NCBI RefSeq assembly: GCF_015210005.1
Contig: NZ_MU158698.1
Coordinates: 877,009 to 941,008, forward strand
Source of the DNA: Sphingobacterium hungaricum
GTDB lineage: Bacteria > Bacteroidota > Bacteroidia > Sphingobacteriales > Sphingobacteriaceae
Length of the DNA: 64,000 nt
Reading direction: 5' to 3'
The position numbers and the translations under genes were made by a program. Below the pieces are notes generated by a model that searched no databases, had not been told where the DNA came from, and saw nothing but the letters and a program-made list of their open reading frames with translations. Below, in pieces: positions 36,214-45,412 of the stretch; positions within the stretch are counted from its first letter, which is position 1, and each line of letters starts with the position of its first letter.

Positions 36214-36804
36214 TTATCCCATTTGTAAAATCATGTTATGATCTTCAATCATCTTCCTTAAGTTGCTCAGCGCGTAGCGCATCCTCCCTAAAGCTGTATT
36301 GATGCTGACATCGGTGATATCAGCGATTTCTTTAAAACTCATGTCACAAAAGTGGCGCATAATCAACACTTCCTTTTGGTCATCTGGAAGCAATTGGATG
36401 ATTTTCTTTAAATCAATATCTCGTTGCTTCTTTACCAGCTTAGTTTCCACATCGTCCTCCGAGAACTGCAGCAATTCAAAAATATCATATCCGTCGCTGC
36501 TAACGACCGTAGGCGTTCTTTTTTCTTTCCTGAAATGATCGATGACCATGTTATGTGCAATACGCATGACCCAAGGAAGGAATTTTCCCTCGTCATTGTA
36601 TTTCCCAGCCTTTAAGGTGTGGATGACTTTGATAAACGTCTCCTGAAAAATATCTTCAGCTAGGAAATCATCTTTCACCTGTAAATAAATAGACGTGTAA
36701 ATTTTGGACTTATATCTTTCTAGTAGAATTTGTAGCGCTATTTCATCACCCGCTACATAGAATTGTATCAATTCTTGATCACTCTTTTTTTTCAATAGTT
36801 TCAT
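36214..36804 (-). CDS. RNA polymerase sigma-70 family (ECF-like) sigma factor
   Basis: A 196-residue sigma factor with region 2 (FLAEDIFQETFIKVIHTLKAGKYNDEGKFLPWVMRIAHNMVIDHFRK) and region 4 (LLPDDQKEVLIMRHFCDMSFKEIADITDVSINTALGRMRYALSNLRK) separated by a variable linker. No anti-sigma gene is adjacent, so it is not a typical SusC/FecI-type sigma. Proteins like this are widely conserved in Bacteroidota. Confidence 0.92.
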   Translation of the reverse strand: MKLLKKKSDQELIQFYVAGDEIALQILLERYKSKIYTSIYLQVKDDFLAEDIFQETFIKVIHTLKAGKYNDEGKFLPWVMRIAHNMVIDHFRKEKRTPTVVSSDGYDIFELLQFSEDDVETKLVKKQRDIDLKKIIQLLPDDQKEVLIMRHFCDMSFKEIADITDVSINTALGRMRYALSNLRKMIEDHNMILQMG

Positions 36805-36973
36805 AACATTTTCCCCAATTTCAAATAGGTCACTTTGACTTACTTTAATTTAATTTTTTAGAGTATCTGTTTTTTCTATAAGCGATTCTTTAAATTATAT
36901 ACATCAAATTGAATGAAAAAAATTGAGTTATCAAATTTTGAATATAAGTTTTAACATTTATTCACATCTAACT

Positions 36974-37003
36974 AAAAATGGCTTCACAATAATGAAGCCA
37001 TTT
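36974..37003 (-). terminator. Terminator after glyA
   Basis: An 11-bp perfect stem (AAATGGCTTCA, loop CAATAA, TGAAGCCATTT), preceded on the plus strand by an A run. Confidence 0.75.
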
Positions 37004-37032
37004 AAAGGTTATTCTTTACAAATAAGAACTTT

Positions 37033-38304
37033 TTATTTATACAATGGGAATTTAGCCATCATTTCTTTCACTTTACCATGAATTGAAGCTAAAGCAGCCT
37101 TATCCGCTCTTTTTTGAATTGATTCGTCAATTAATTCACCGATCTGAATAATTTCATTTTCTTTGATTCCACGGCTTGTAATTGCAGCTGTTCCAAAACG
37201 AACTCCTGAAGTTACGAACGGAGAGCGCGTATCGAAAGGAACCATGTTTTTGTTGGTTGTGATTCCAGCTTCGCCTAAAATCGCTTCTGCCTCTTTACCT
37301 GAAATATCTTTATTTCTTAAGTCAACCAACATTAAGTGGTTATCCGTTCCTCCAGAAATAATATTGTAATCTCTTCCAATTAAGAAATCAGCTAATACTG
37401 AAGCGTTTTTCTTAACCTGAACGATGTAATCCATGTATTCGTCCGATAATGCCTCGCCATAAGCAATCGCTTTTGCCGAAATAATATGCTCCAAAGGACC
37501 GCCTTGTGTACCTGGGAAAACAGCTAAATCTAATAATTGAGTAATTGTACGCAACTCGCCTTTTGGATTTGTCAATCCCCAAGGATTTTCAAAATCTTCT
37601 TGAACCATGATCATTCCGCCACGAGGACCGCGCAACGTTTTGTGGGTTGTTGTTGTCACAATGTGACAATGAGGGAAAGGATCAGATAATAAACCGCGAG
37701 CGATTAAACCTGCTGGGTGAGAAATATCTGCAACAACGATCGCACCGATTTGATCAGCTGCAGCACGAATGCGCGCGTAATCCCAATCGCGTGAATAAGC
37801 CGAAGCACCGCAGATAATCACTTTTGGTTTTTCGCGAAGTGCAGTTTCTTCTAATTGTTTGTAATCAATTAATCCTGTTTCTTTTTCAACTCCATAGAAT
37901 AAAGGCTCATATAATTTACCTGAAAAATTCGCAGGTGAGCCGTGAGTCAAATGCCCTCCATGAGATAAATCAAATCCTAAAATTTTATCGCCCGGTTTTA
38001 AAATTGCTAAAAACACAGCCGCGTTAGCTTGAGCGCCAGAGTGTGGCTGAACATTCACCCAAGATGCGCCAAACAATTGTTTTGCACGATCGATAGCAAT
38101 TGTTTCAACTTCATCCACAACTTCACATCCACCATAATAACGCTTTCCTGGTAATCCTTCAGCATATTTATTAGTTAATACCGAACCTGCAGCTTCCATC
38201 ACTTGTTTACTAACAAAATTTTCCGAAGCAATTAATTCAATTCCTTCTTCTTGACGTTTTAGTTCGTCAGCGATCAGATTGAAAATGACTTGATCTCTTT
38301 CCAT
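37033..38304 (-). CDS. glyA: Serine hydroxymethyltransferase
   Basis: A 423-residue PLP enzyme interconverting serine and glycine with transfer of a one-carbon unit to tetrahydrofolate. The PLP lysine lies in [17 protein letters not shown] (about residue 219-235), and [11 protein letters not shown] at the start and [12 protein letters not shown] are also typical. Length is standard. A TATATTTG-type -7 box is visible on the minus strand at 38344-38351, but without a well-spaced TTG. Confidence 0.97.
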   Translation of the reverse strand: MERDQVIFNLIADELKRQEEGIELIASENFVSKQVMEAAGSVLTNKYAEGLPGKRYYGGCEVVDEVETIAIDRAKQLFGASWVNVQPHSGAQANAAVFLAILKPGDKILGFDLSHGGHLTHGSPANFSGKLYEPLFYGVEKETGLIDYKQLEETALREKPKVIICGASAYSRDWDYARIRAAADQIGAIVVADISHPAGLIARGLLSDPFPHCHIVTTTTHKTLRGPRGGMIMVQEDFENPWGLTNPKGELRTITQLLDLAVFPGTQGGPLEHIISAKAIAYGEALSDEYMDYIVQVKKNASVLADFLIGRDYNIISGGTDNHLMLVDLRNKDISGKEAEAILGEAGITTNKNMVPFDTRSPFVTSGVRFGTAAITSRGIKENEIIQIGELIDESIQKRADKAALASIHGKVKEMMAKFPLYK

Positions 38305-38412
38305 GTTTAAATATTATGGGGGGTGTTAAAATTAAAATTTTTGCAAATATAGTGCATATCTTGTTAAGCAGGTAGCAAATTGTCAAAAGAATTACCTAAA
38401 GCCTATCAAAAT

Positions 38413-38940
38413 TTAAATAGACAATTCTCGTTTAAGGATTTTTTGAGCGTCTTCGTATGGATTAGGCTCCAATTCCTTCATGTGTTTCAGGACAACTGAA
38501 ATGTAATTATCCAAAGTAGCTTCTTTGGGCAAGCCATCCGAAGAGTTTTTCAACAAACTAATCGTATTCTTTTTTAGCTCGTTTATCGTGTGCCAAGCAA
38601 CTGAAGACACGTACAGCTGCTGTGTGAAATTATGTTGGTATTCATTTTCGATCTCTTGAATCAATGCTTGTCTAAATTCAGAAACAGACTGATTTGGATT
38701 ATGCATGCGCAACATTAACTGATAAGGCTCTATGCGCAATGTGAATAGCAAAAGACGTTCGTATGCCGTATAGGTTAATTGAAGATTTTCTCTCAGAAAA
38801 GCCTTGCTTCGGTTCAGCGAGCTCGTTCTAAGCATATAGGATTCAATTTTTGGCCAGAGCAATTTAAATGTAAGCAATATGCCGGCAAAAATCGAAAAAG
38901 TGTATATAAATAGATTAGCAAAGAAAGTAGTCAATTCCAT
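38413..38940 (-). CDS. Hypothetical membrane-anchored protein
   Basis: A 175-residue protein with one N-terminal transmembrane segment (FFANLFIYTFSIFAGILLTFKLLW) and a long helical cytoplasmic part (residues ~40-175) with conserved-looking segments such as ENLQLTYTAYERLLLFTLRI. It resembles uncharacterised single-pass proteins common in Bacteroidota. It lies between glyA and the divergent IscA-type gene. Function unknown. Confidence 0.75.
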   Translation of the reverse strand: MELTTFFANLFIYTFSIFAGILLTFKLLWPKIESYMLRTSSLNRSKAFLRENLQLTYTAYERLLLFTLRIEPYQLMLRMHNPNQSVSEFRQALIQEIENEYQHNFTQQLYVSSVAWHTINELKKNTISLLKNSSDGLPKEATLDNYISVVLKHMKELEPNPYEDAQKILKRELSI

Positions 38941-39040
38941 TTGGAGAACAATGTTTAATAAATGTCAAAAATAAGGCGATCAAATTTTTGTGCTTAAAAT
39001 TATGTAAATTTGTTCAATTAGTAAGTATAAATTAAGTTTT

Positions 39041-39394
39041 ATGAGTGTAGAAAGTATATTAGCTCCAGCTCCTGTAACATTGACTGAGGGCGCATTAAAA
39101 GAGCTTAAGAAATTAATAGATCAGCAAGAGATTACAAATGATTTCGGATTACGCGTAGGTGTTGAAGGTGGAGGATGTTCCGGAATGAGCTATATTTTGG
39201 GTTTTGACCAAAAAAAAGATGGTGATACCGAATATGAAGTGCATGGCCTTCGTTTATTCATGAACAAAGCACATGGAATGTACCTTGCTGGAATGGAAAT
39301 TGATTTTAAAAATGGATTAGATGCGCGAGGATTTATTTTCAACAATCCAAACGCGACTAGCTCATGCGGATGCGGAAGTTCTTTCTCCGCATAA
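39041..39394 (+). CDS. A-type iron-sulfur carrier (HesB/IscA)
   Basis: A 117-residue A-type carrier delivering Fe-S clusters to target proteins. The three conserved cysteines are in VEGGGCSGMSY and the C-terminal SSCGCGSS. It resembles ErpA/IscA/SufA; which one cannot be told. The preceding bases contain TAAATTTG (39005-39012), a possible -7 element. Confidence 0.93.
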   Translation: MSVESILAPAPVTLTEGALKELKKLIDQQEITNDFGLRVGVEGGGCSGMSYILGFDQKKDGDTEYEVHGLRLFMNKAHGMYLAGMEIDFKNGLDARGFIFNNPNATSSCGCGSSFSA

Positions 39395-39420
39395 TCTCAA
39401 TTTAAGAAATATAATAATGA

Positions 39421-39452
39421 AAGTCTGTAATTAAGTTTACGGACTTTTTTAT
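39421..39452 (+). terminator. Terminator after the IscA-type gene
   Basis: An 11-bp stem (AAAGTCTGTAA with TTACGGACTTT, one G.U pair) followed by a T run. Confidence 0.7.
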
Positions 39453-39557
39453 TGAGTACCACTGAAAGCTCCAAATTCATGCGGCGGAAAAACAAAAGCC
39501 AGCTTTCATCTTTTCTTAAGAATTGCTTATTTTTAATGAAATAATTGAATCAAAGCC

Positions 39558-39914
39558 ATGCTAACAGAAATTCATCCAAAATTACCTATGCGAGACAAAG
39601 AAATCACCAAAGATTTTTATTTAAATCAATTGGGTTTTCAACTTTTAGGTGATGCTGATTATGATGGCTACCTGATGGTCTATAAGGATAGTATTCAAAT
39701 ACACTTTTTTGAATTTAAAGATTTAGATCCTGCCGAGAACTACGGACAGGTTTATATTCGGACAGAAAATATTGATTTGATTTATAAGGGTTTTCTAGAA
39801 AATCAAGTGAAAATCCATCCAAATGCGCCTTTAGCAATCAAACCTTGGGACCAAAAGGAATTCTCTATACTTGATCCAGATAGTAATTTATTGACGTTTG
39901 GAGAGCATGTGTAA
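39558..39914 (+). CDS. VOC superfamily (glyoxalase/bleomycin-resistance-like) protein
   Basis: A 118-residue single VOC fold: two beta-alpha-beta-beta-beta modules with typical strands (LPMRDKEITKDFYLNQLGFQLLGD; EFSILDPDSNLLTFGE). Most such short members are uncharacterised or bind bleomycin-like drugs; nothing here fixes the ligand. It meets the convergent higA gene directly, with no gap. Confidence 0.85.
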   Translation: MLTEIHPKLPMRDKEITKDFYLNQLGFQLLGDADYDGYLMVYKDSIQIHFFEFKDLDPAENYGQVYIRTENIDLIYKGFLENQVKIHPNAPLAIKPWDQKEFSILDPDSNLLTFGEHV

Positions 39915-40208
39915 TTAACTGAATTCAAATTCCTTTAGCGTAACGCCCTCCTCTTCGAAATTAGCTAACGCAACCTGCAGGTCATATTCCATTTGCATTC
40001 TAAGCCAAATCGCAGCTGTACCTCCAAAAACTTTGCTAATTCTAATCGCTAAATCTGGTGTCAAAGCTGTCTTTTCATTAACGATATGTAGAAGTTTTAT
40101 CCGTGGCACACCCAATAATTTAGCAGCAGAAGCTACAGTCAACTTATTCGATTTTAACACATCTTCTTTCAAAATCAATCCAGGATGTAAAACTAATCGT
40201 TTTGTCAT
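39915..40208 (-). CDS. higA: HigA family antitoxin
   Basis: A 97-residue Xre-type HTH protein (HPGLILKEDVLKSNKLTVASAAKLLGVPRIKLLHIVNEKTALTPDLAIRISKVFG), the HigA fold. It is downstream of higB, the normal toxin-first order of higBA modules. It neutralises HigB and represses the operon in known systems. The 88-base gap between higB and higA is larger than usual. Confidence 0.9.
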   Translation of the reverse strand: MTKRLVLHPGLILKEDVLKSNKLTVASAAKLLGVPRIKLLHIVNEKTALTPDLAIRISKVFGGTAAIWLRMQMEYDLQVALANFEEEGVTLKEFEFS

Positions 40209-40296
40209 TCTTAATCTGTTTTAATACTATAAACTTATTCTCTGTATTATCCGTTGTTGAACTAATACTTTTGTTATCTACTAATCACCACTCAGT

Positions 40297-40584
40297 CTAA
40301 TGTGTATCTACGAAATTAACATCATACACATTGCCATCGACCAGCCTAAAAATAACCCGATAATTCGCATTCACATCTAATGACCAAAATCCTTTAAACG
40401 GAGGGCCTTTAAGCTGATGAAGTCTGAAACTTTTCGAAACAGCACCTAAGTCATTGATAGTTTTCGTAGAATTAAGCAGTGTTAATATTCTCTTCAATCT
40501 ATCGACGCAACTCTGAGGTAGCTTTTTGTCAACATTTTCTTCCCAAAGCAACTCTAATGCCTTGCTTGAAAAGGATTTAATCAT
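40297..40584 (-). CDS. higB: HigB/RelE family mRNA interferase toxin
   Basis: A 95-residue RelE-fold toxin with the family's core segments (LPQSCVDRLKRILTLLNS, LHQLKGPPFKGFWSLDVNANYRVIFRL, VNFVDTH). HigB cleaves mRNA on the ribosome. Length and order with HigA fit a type II module inserted between housekeeping genes. Confidence 0.9.
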   Translation of the reverse strand: MIKSFSSKALELLWEENVDKKLPQSCVDRLKRILTLLNSTKTINDLGAVSKSFRLHQLKGPPFKGFWSLDVNANYRVIFRLVDGNVYDVNFVDTH

Positions 40585-40850
40585 AGTCTCAAATTTTATT
40601 AAAAACTTAAAATCACCAAGACAAACTCCTTGTTATAAATTTACGCTATTATCTCATTTCTTCAAAATTTTTGTACGATGCAACAGATTTACAATCATCC
40701 GGCAAGTCATGCTTAATATTTTGGTACGGGGAAAATTGCCAGTGTATTCATTTAATAGTATATCCCTTAAAAAGAAATTACCTTCAATACATAAACCTTT
40801 TGGCTATTATTCTTAAATTAGCAACCTTTTAGAAAATTGGAGAAATACGT
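40585..40850. other. 266-base intergenic region between higB and ileS
   Basis: The longest gene-free stretch in the window; it lies between divergent higB and ileS and must hold both promoters. I find no clear TTG-N19-TAnnTTTG, tRNA or hairpin leader. An open frame across it (40526-40816) has no protein-like features. Confidence 0.5.
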
Positions 40851-43800
40851 ATGTATAAGGAGTATAAGCACTTAAATTTAACAGAAGTTGGTAAGAACAT
40901 ATTAGCGAGGTGGGAACAAGAGAATATCTTTGAAAAAAGTATTCAAAACCGCCCTGCTAGCAAGCCTTATACATTTTACGAAGGACCGCCATCGGCTAAC
41001 GGCATGCCCGGTATCCATCACGTAATGGCGCGTTCCATAAAGGACATTTTTTGTCGGTATAAAACATTAAAGGGTTTTCAGGTTAAGCGTAAAGGCGGTT
41101 GGGACACACATGGTCTGCCAATCGAACTAGCTGTAGAAAGAACTTTAGGAATCACAAAAGAAGATATAGGAAAGAAAATCACTGTAGAAGAATACAACGA
41201 TGCTTGTCGCAAGGAAGTCATGAAATACACCGATGTGTGGAATGATTTAACCTTAAAAATGGGCTATTGGGTAGATTTGGAAAATCCATATATCACTTAC
41301 GAAAACGAATACATCGAGACCCTTTGGTTTTTGCTAAAAGATTTTTACAACAAAGGATTGTTGTATAAGGGATATACGATTCAGCCTTATTCGCCGGCTG
41401 CAGGAACGGGTTTGAGCTCTCATGAATTAAATCAGCCTGGCACGTATAAGGACGTAAAAGACACGACCATCGTCGCAGAATTTAGATTGGTCAAAGACCA
41501 AGTGCATCCATTAATCCAAACCTTGGTCGAAACGGAGGAAGAAGATGTGGCATTTATCGCTTGGACAACAACACCATGGACTTTGCCTAGTAACACTGCC
41601 TTAGTGGTTGGAAAGAGAATTGATTATGTAAAAATCAAAACTTTCAACCAATACACAGGCGAAGCGGTTTCTGTGATTTTGGCAAAGAATTTAATCAACA
41701 AACACTTCAAGGCTGAGGCACAGCAGGTTTCTTTCCAAGATTATACTTTTGGCGACAAATTAATCCCTTGGGAAATTGCTTCTGAATTTACTGGCGAAGA
41801 ATTGGTCGGCTTACGTTATGAGCAATTATTGCCCTACATCACAAACGAAGATTTGCAAGCGAATGCATTCCGTGTGATTTCGGGAGATTTTGTCACGACT
41901 GAAGATGGTACCGGAATTGTTCACGCAGCACCGACTTATGGAGCAGACGATTTTCGCGTAGCGAAAGAACAAGGCGTTCCTGCTATCTTGGTGAAAGATG
42001 AAAATGGCAAAGAAGTTCCTACCGTTGACCGCAGAGGACGTTTCGTAAAAGAAATAACAGATTTCGCTGGCCGTTTTGTCAAAGAAGAATATTATTCGGA
42101 TGAAGAAAGGAAAAACCCTGACTTCAAGCCAACGGATGTGCTGATTGCAATCAAATTAAAAGAAGACAACAAAGCATTCGACGTTAAAAAATACGAGCAC
42201 ACTTACCCTCATTGCTGGCGTACAGATAAACCTGTTTTATATTATCCATTGGATAGCTGGTTTATCAAAACGACAGATGTGAAAGAGGAAATGGTCGCTC
42301 TAAATAAAACCATCAACTGGAAGCCTGAAGCTACAGGGACAGGCCGGTTTGGGAATTGGTTAGAAAACCTAGTAGACTGGAATCTGTCACGTTCCCGCTA
42401 CTGGGGCACACCGCTTCCGATCTGGCGTTCAGAAGACCAAAATGAAGAAATCTGCATAGGTTCCATGCCTGAGCTGAAATCCTACCTGGAAGCTTCTATC
42501 CAATCTGATGTTTTAAATGAAGATGAAAAATCAGTAAACGCCGCATATTTAGCAAAATTCGGCTCGAAAGATTTAGACCTGCACCGTCCGTACGTGGATG
42601 ATTTGATTTTGGTTTCTGATGGAGGCCAAAAACTTTTCCGCGAACCGGATTTGATCGATGTATGGTTTGATTCTGGAGCAATGCCTTATGCGCAATGGGG
42701 TTTAGATTATGATAAATTAGCTAAAGGCGATGCAGCTCCATTCAAAGATGGATTTGAAGATGCATATCCTGCTGATTTCATTGCTGAGGGGGTTGACCAG
42801 ACGCGTGGTTGGTTTTTTACCTTGCATGCAATTTCGACCATGTTCCGTAAAAACGTGGCGTTTAAAAACGTCGTTTCTAACGGATTGGTATTGGATAAAA
42901 ATGGAAATAAAATGTCGAAACGTCTTGGAAATGGAGTTGATCCATTTGCGACAATCGACAAATATAGCGCAGATGCAACGCGTTGGTACATGATCAGCAA
43001 TGCTTCCCCTTGGGACAATTTAAAGTTCAATGAAGAAGGCTTGGATGAAGTTCGCAGAAAATTTTTCGGAACGCTGTATAACACCTATGCATTCTTTGCT
43101 TTATACGCAAACATTGATAATTTCACGTATTCTGAAGAGGAAATAGACCTTTCAAAACGTCCTGAAATTGACCGCTGGATTATTTCATTGCTAAATAGCT
43201 TGACGCAGGAAGTTGACGCTTATTACGCCGATTTTGAACCGACAAAAGCAGCTCGTGCTATTCAAAATTTTGTCGATGAGAATTTGAGCAACTGGTACGT
43301 TCGTTTGTGCCGCCGCCGTTTTTGGAAGGGCGATTATTCGGAAGATAAAATTTCAGCATACCAAACTTTATACACTTGTTTAGATACAGTTGCCAAGTTA
43401 ATGTCGCCTATAGCGCCATTTTTCTCGGATCAATTGTATTTGGATCTGCATCAAGAAACGAAAAAAGAAACATTTGAATCAGTGCATCTAGCGGATTTTC
43501 CAGTCTATCAAGCTGATTTAGTTGACAAAGATTTGGAAGAGCGCATGGCTTTGGCACAGGATATATCCTCATTGACTTTGTCATTGCGTAAGAAGACGAG
43601 CATCAATGTTCGTCAGCCTCTGCAAAAAATATTGGTACCGGTATTGGATAATGAATTCCAGAATAAAGTAGAATTGGTTAAAGATTTAATCTTATCCGAA
43701 ACGAACATCAAAGAAATTGAATTTATCACAGACACGACTGGAATCATTAAGAAGAAAATCAAACCTAATTTTAAATCGTTAGGTGCTAAGGTCGGCAAGG

Positions 43801-44264
43801 ACATGAAAACCGTAGCTGCCGCAATCCAAACCTTAGATGCTGCACAAATCGGCGAACTTGAATCAGCAGGACAGCTGGCTCTAGCCGGTACGGCCTACAC
43901 AATCAGCAGCGAAGATGTGGAAATTATCGCGGAAGATGTGGAAGGATGGCAAGTTGCGAATTTAGGAAAGCTGACCGTTGCCTTAGATATCCACATTTCT
44001 GAAGCTTTAAAAGAAGAAGGAATTGCAAGAGAATTAATCAATAGAGTTCAAAATTTGCGCAAAGAGAAGGGTTTTGAAGTAACCGACCGAATTGATGTAA
44101 AAATAATCTTGAACCCTATAATTCAAGATGCTGTGAATAATAATTTATCGTATATTTGCGCAGAAATTCTAGCGACTTCATTGATCTTTGTAAACGATCT
44201 TCAAGAAGGAGATACGATTGAAATTAATGAAAAAGAATTGAAGCTATTAATCGAAAAAAATTAG
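40851..44264 (+). CDS. ileS: Isoleucyl-tRNA synthetase
   Basis: A 1137-residue class I synthetase. The HIGH-like signature is PPSANGMPGIHHVM (about residues 45-58), WDTHGLPIE follows, the KMSKS-like motif is GNKMSKRLGNG, and the large CP1 editing domain lies between. Length suits the longer type of IleRS. It is followed by dksA-like and lspA, a typical Bacteroidota cluster. Confidence 0.97.
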   Translation: MYKEYKHLNLTEVGKNILARWEQENIFEKSIQNRPASKPYTFYEGPPSANGMPGIHHVMARSIKDIFCRYKTLKGFQVKRKGGWDTHGLPIELAVERTLGITKEDIGKKITVEEYNDACRKEVMKYTDVWNDLTLKMGYWVDLENPYITYENEYIETLWFLLKDFYNKGLLYKGYTIQPYSPAAGTGLSSHELNQPGTYKDVKDTTIVAEFRLVKDQVHPLIQTLVETEEEDVAFIAWTTTPWTLPSNTALVVGKRIDYVKIKTFNQYTGEAVSVILAKNLINKHFKAEAQQVSFQDYTFGDKLIPWEIASEFTGEELVGLRYEQLLPYITNEDLQANAFRVISGDFVTTEDGTGIVHAAPTYGADDFRVAKEQGVPAILVKDENGKEVPTVDRRGRFVKEITDFAGRFVKEEYYSDEERKNPDFKPTDVLIAIKLKEDNKAFDVKKYEHTYPHCWRTDKPVLYYPLDSWFIKTTDVKEEMVALNKTINWKPEATGTGRFGNWLENLVDWNLSRSRYWGTPLPIWRSEDQNEEICIGSMPELKSYLEASIQSDVLNEDEKSVNAAYLAKFGSKDLDLHRPYVDDLILVSDGGQKLFREPDLIDVWFDSGAMPYAQWGLDYDKLAKGDAAPFKDGFEDAYPADFIAEGVDQTRGWFFTLHAISTMFRKNVAFKNVVSNGLVLDKNGNKMSKRLGNGVDPFATIDKYSADATRWYMISNASPWDNLKFNEEGLDEVRRKFFGTLYNTYAFFALYANIDNFTYSEEEIDLSKRPEIDRWIISLLNSLTQEVDAYYADFEPTKAARAIQNFVDENLSNWYVRLCRRRFWKGDYSEDKISAYQTLYTCLDTVAKLMSPIAPFFSDQLYLDLHQETKKETFESVHLADFPVYQADLVDKDLEERMALAQDISSLTLSLRKKTSINVRQPLQKILVPVLDNEFQNKVELVKDLILSETNIKEIEFITDTTGIIKKKIKPNFKSLGAKVGKDMKTVAAAIQTLDAAQIGELESAGQLALAGTAYTISSEDVEIIAEDVEGWQVANLGKLTVALDIHISEALKEEGIARELINRVQNLRKEKGFEVTDRIDVKIILNPIIQDAVNNNLSYICAEILATSLIFVNDLQEGDTIEINEKELKLLIEKN

Positions 44265-44267
44265 AGT

Positions 44268-44654
44268 ATGAGTAATAACACTGAGAAAACGCGTTATAGT
44301 GATGTAGAATTGCAAGAGTTTAAATCTATAATTCTTGAAAAATTAAGAGTTGCTAAAGAAGAATTGTCATCATTGACCACTTCCCTGAGCAACAGCAACG
44401 CCAACGGAACTGATGATACGGCTGGTACTTACAAAACATTGGAAGATGGTTCGGCTACATTGGAGAAAGAACAAACAAATCAGTTAGCTGCTCGCCAAAA
44501 GAAATTTATTGACAATTTAGAAGCTGCATTAGTACGTATTGAAAACAAAACGTACGGCATCTGTCGTGAAACAGGCAAACTTATTCAGAAAGAACGTCTG
44601 AAAGCAGTCCCTCACACGACATTGAGCATCGAAGCAAAGAACAAGCAATATTAA
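44268..44654 (+). CDS. TraR/DksA family protein
   Basis: A 128-residue protein with an N-terminal coiled-coil and the DksA C-terminal region YGICRETGKLIQKERLKAVPHTTL. Only one cysteine of the C4 zinc finger remains, as in many Bacteroidota members, so the finger is likely not metal-bound. It may bind RNA polymerase's secondary channel. It begins 3 bases after ileS. Confidence 0.88.
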   Translation: MSNNTEKTRYSDVELQEFKSIILEKLRVAKEELSSLTTSLSNSNANGTDDTAGTYKTLEDGSATLEKEQTNQLAARQKKFIDNLEAALVRIENKTYGICRETGKLIQKERLKAVPHTTLSIEAKNKQY

Positions 44655-44670
44655 ATTTTTAACAAGTGAA

Positions 44671-44706
44671 AAATGGTCTTTGCTTATACAAAGACCATTT
44701 TTATTT
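44671..44706 (+). terminator. Terminator between dksA-like gene and lspA
   Basis: A perfect 12-bp stem (AAATGGTCTTTG, loop CTTATA, CAAAGACCATTT) followed by TTTATTT. The ATG at 44673 lies in its left arm, which argues against that start for lspA. Confidence 0.75.
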
Positions 44707-44711
44707 CCATT

Positions 44712-45362
44712 ATGAAAGGCTACAAAAATCCCGTCCTATTAATTCTATTGGTTTTAGCGGTAGATCAGATTTCAAAATTCTGGGTGAAGCTCAACATGAC
44801 TATAGGTCAAGACTTTAATGTCATAGGCAATAAAGTGCTTATTCATTTTATTGAGAACAATGGAATGGCTTATGGAATGGAATTTGGTGGCGAAAGCGGC
44901 AAGCTTTTTCTTTCACTTTTTCGGATCATTGCCGTGATTGGGATTGGCTATGGCCTTCATTACATGATCAAGAACAAATACAATCGAGGATTTATCTTGA
45001 CAGTAGCCTTGATTTTTGCTGGTGCATTAGGGAATATTATTGACTCGACATTTTATGGCGTAATATTTAGCGAAAGCAATATGTACACGAAAGCGGTCTT
45101 GTTTCCAGATGCCGGTGGCTATTCGAGCTTATTTCATGGAAAAGTAGTTGATATGCTTTATTTTCCATTGATTGATGGAAGATTCCCTTCTTGGTTCCCA
45201 TTTTGGGGCGGCGAAGACTTCTTATTTTTCCGACCTGTTTTTAATGTTGCGGATTCCGCAATTTCTGTAGGGGTATTTTTGATTTTAATTTTCCAAAAAC
45301 GTTATTTCAAAGAAACCAAGGAAGAAAAAAGCAGTTTGAATAGCGAAATCATCGAAGATTAA
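44712..45362 (+). CDS. lspA: Lipoprotein signal peptidase (signal peptidase II)
   Basis: A 216-residue inner-membrane aspartyl protease that removes signal peptides from prolipoproteins, such as those at 39-2317. Transmembrane segments and the two catalytic-Asp regions (GNIIDSTFYG and FNVADSAIS) are visible, with the ENNGMAYG loop between. The ATG at 44712 is chosen over one at 44673 because the latter is in the terminator hairpin. It is longer than E. coli LspA owing to a periplasmic insert before the second Asp. Confidence 0.94.
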   Translation: MKGYKNPVLLILLVLAVDQISKFWVKLNMTIGQDFNVIGNKVLIHFIENNGMAYGMEFGGESGKLFLSLFRIIAVIGIGYGLHYMIKNKYNRGFILTVALIFAGALGNIIDSTFYGVIFSESNMYTKAVLFPDAGGYSSLFHGKVVDMLYFPLIDGRFPSWFPFWGGEDFLFFRPVFNVADSAISVGVFLILIFQKRYFKETKEEKSSLNSEIIED

Positions 45363-45412
45363 TTTTCGGATTGATTTCATTAGAAGGTTTTTCAAATCCT
45401 TATATTTGTTTC

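Noticed and set aside
40526..40816. 96-codon frame between higB and ileS
   Set aside because: No domain or signal; overlaps the higB 5' end and the ileS promoter region.
40585..40850. T-box or other riboswitch before ileS
   Set aside because: No specifier-loop or terminator structure seen; T-boxes are essentially absent from Bacteroidota.
42707..43084. 125-codon minus-strand frame inside ileS
   Set aside because: Shadow of conserved ileS coding sequence.
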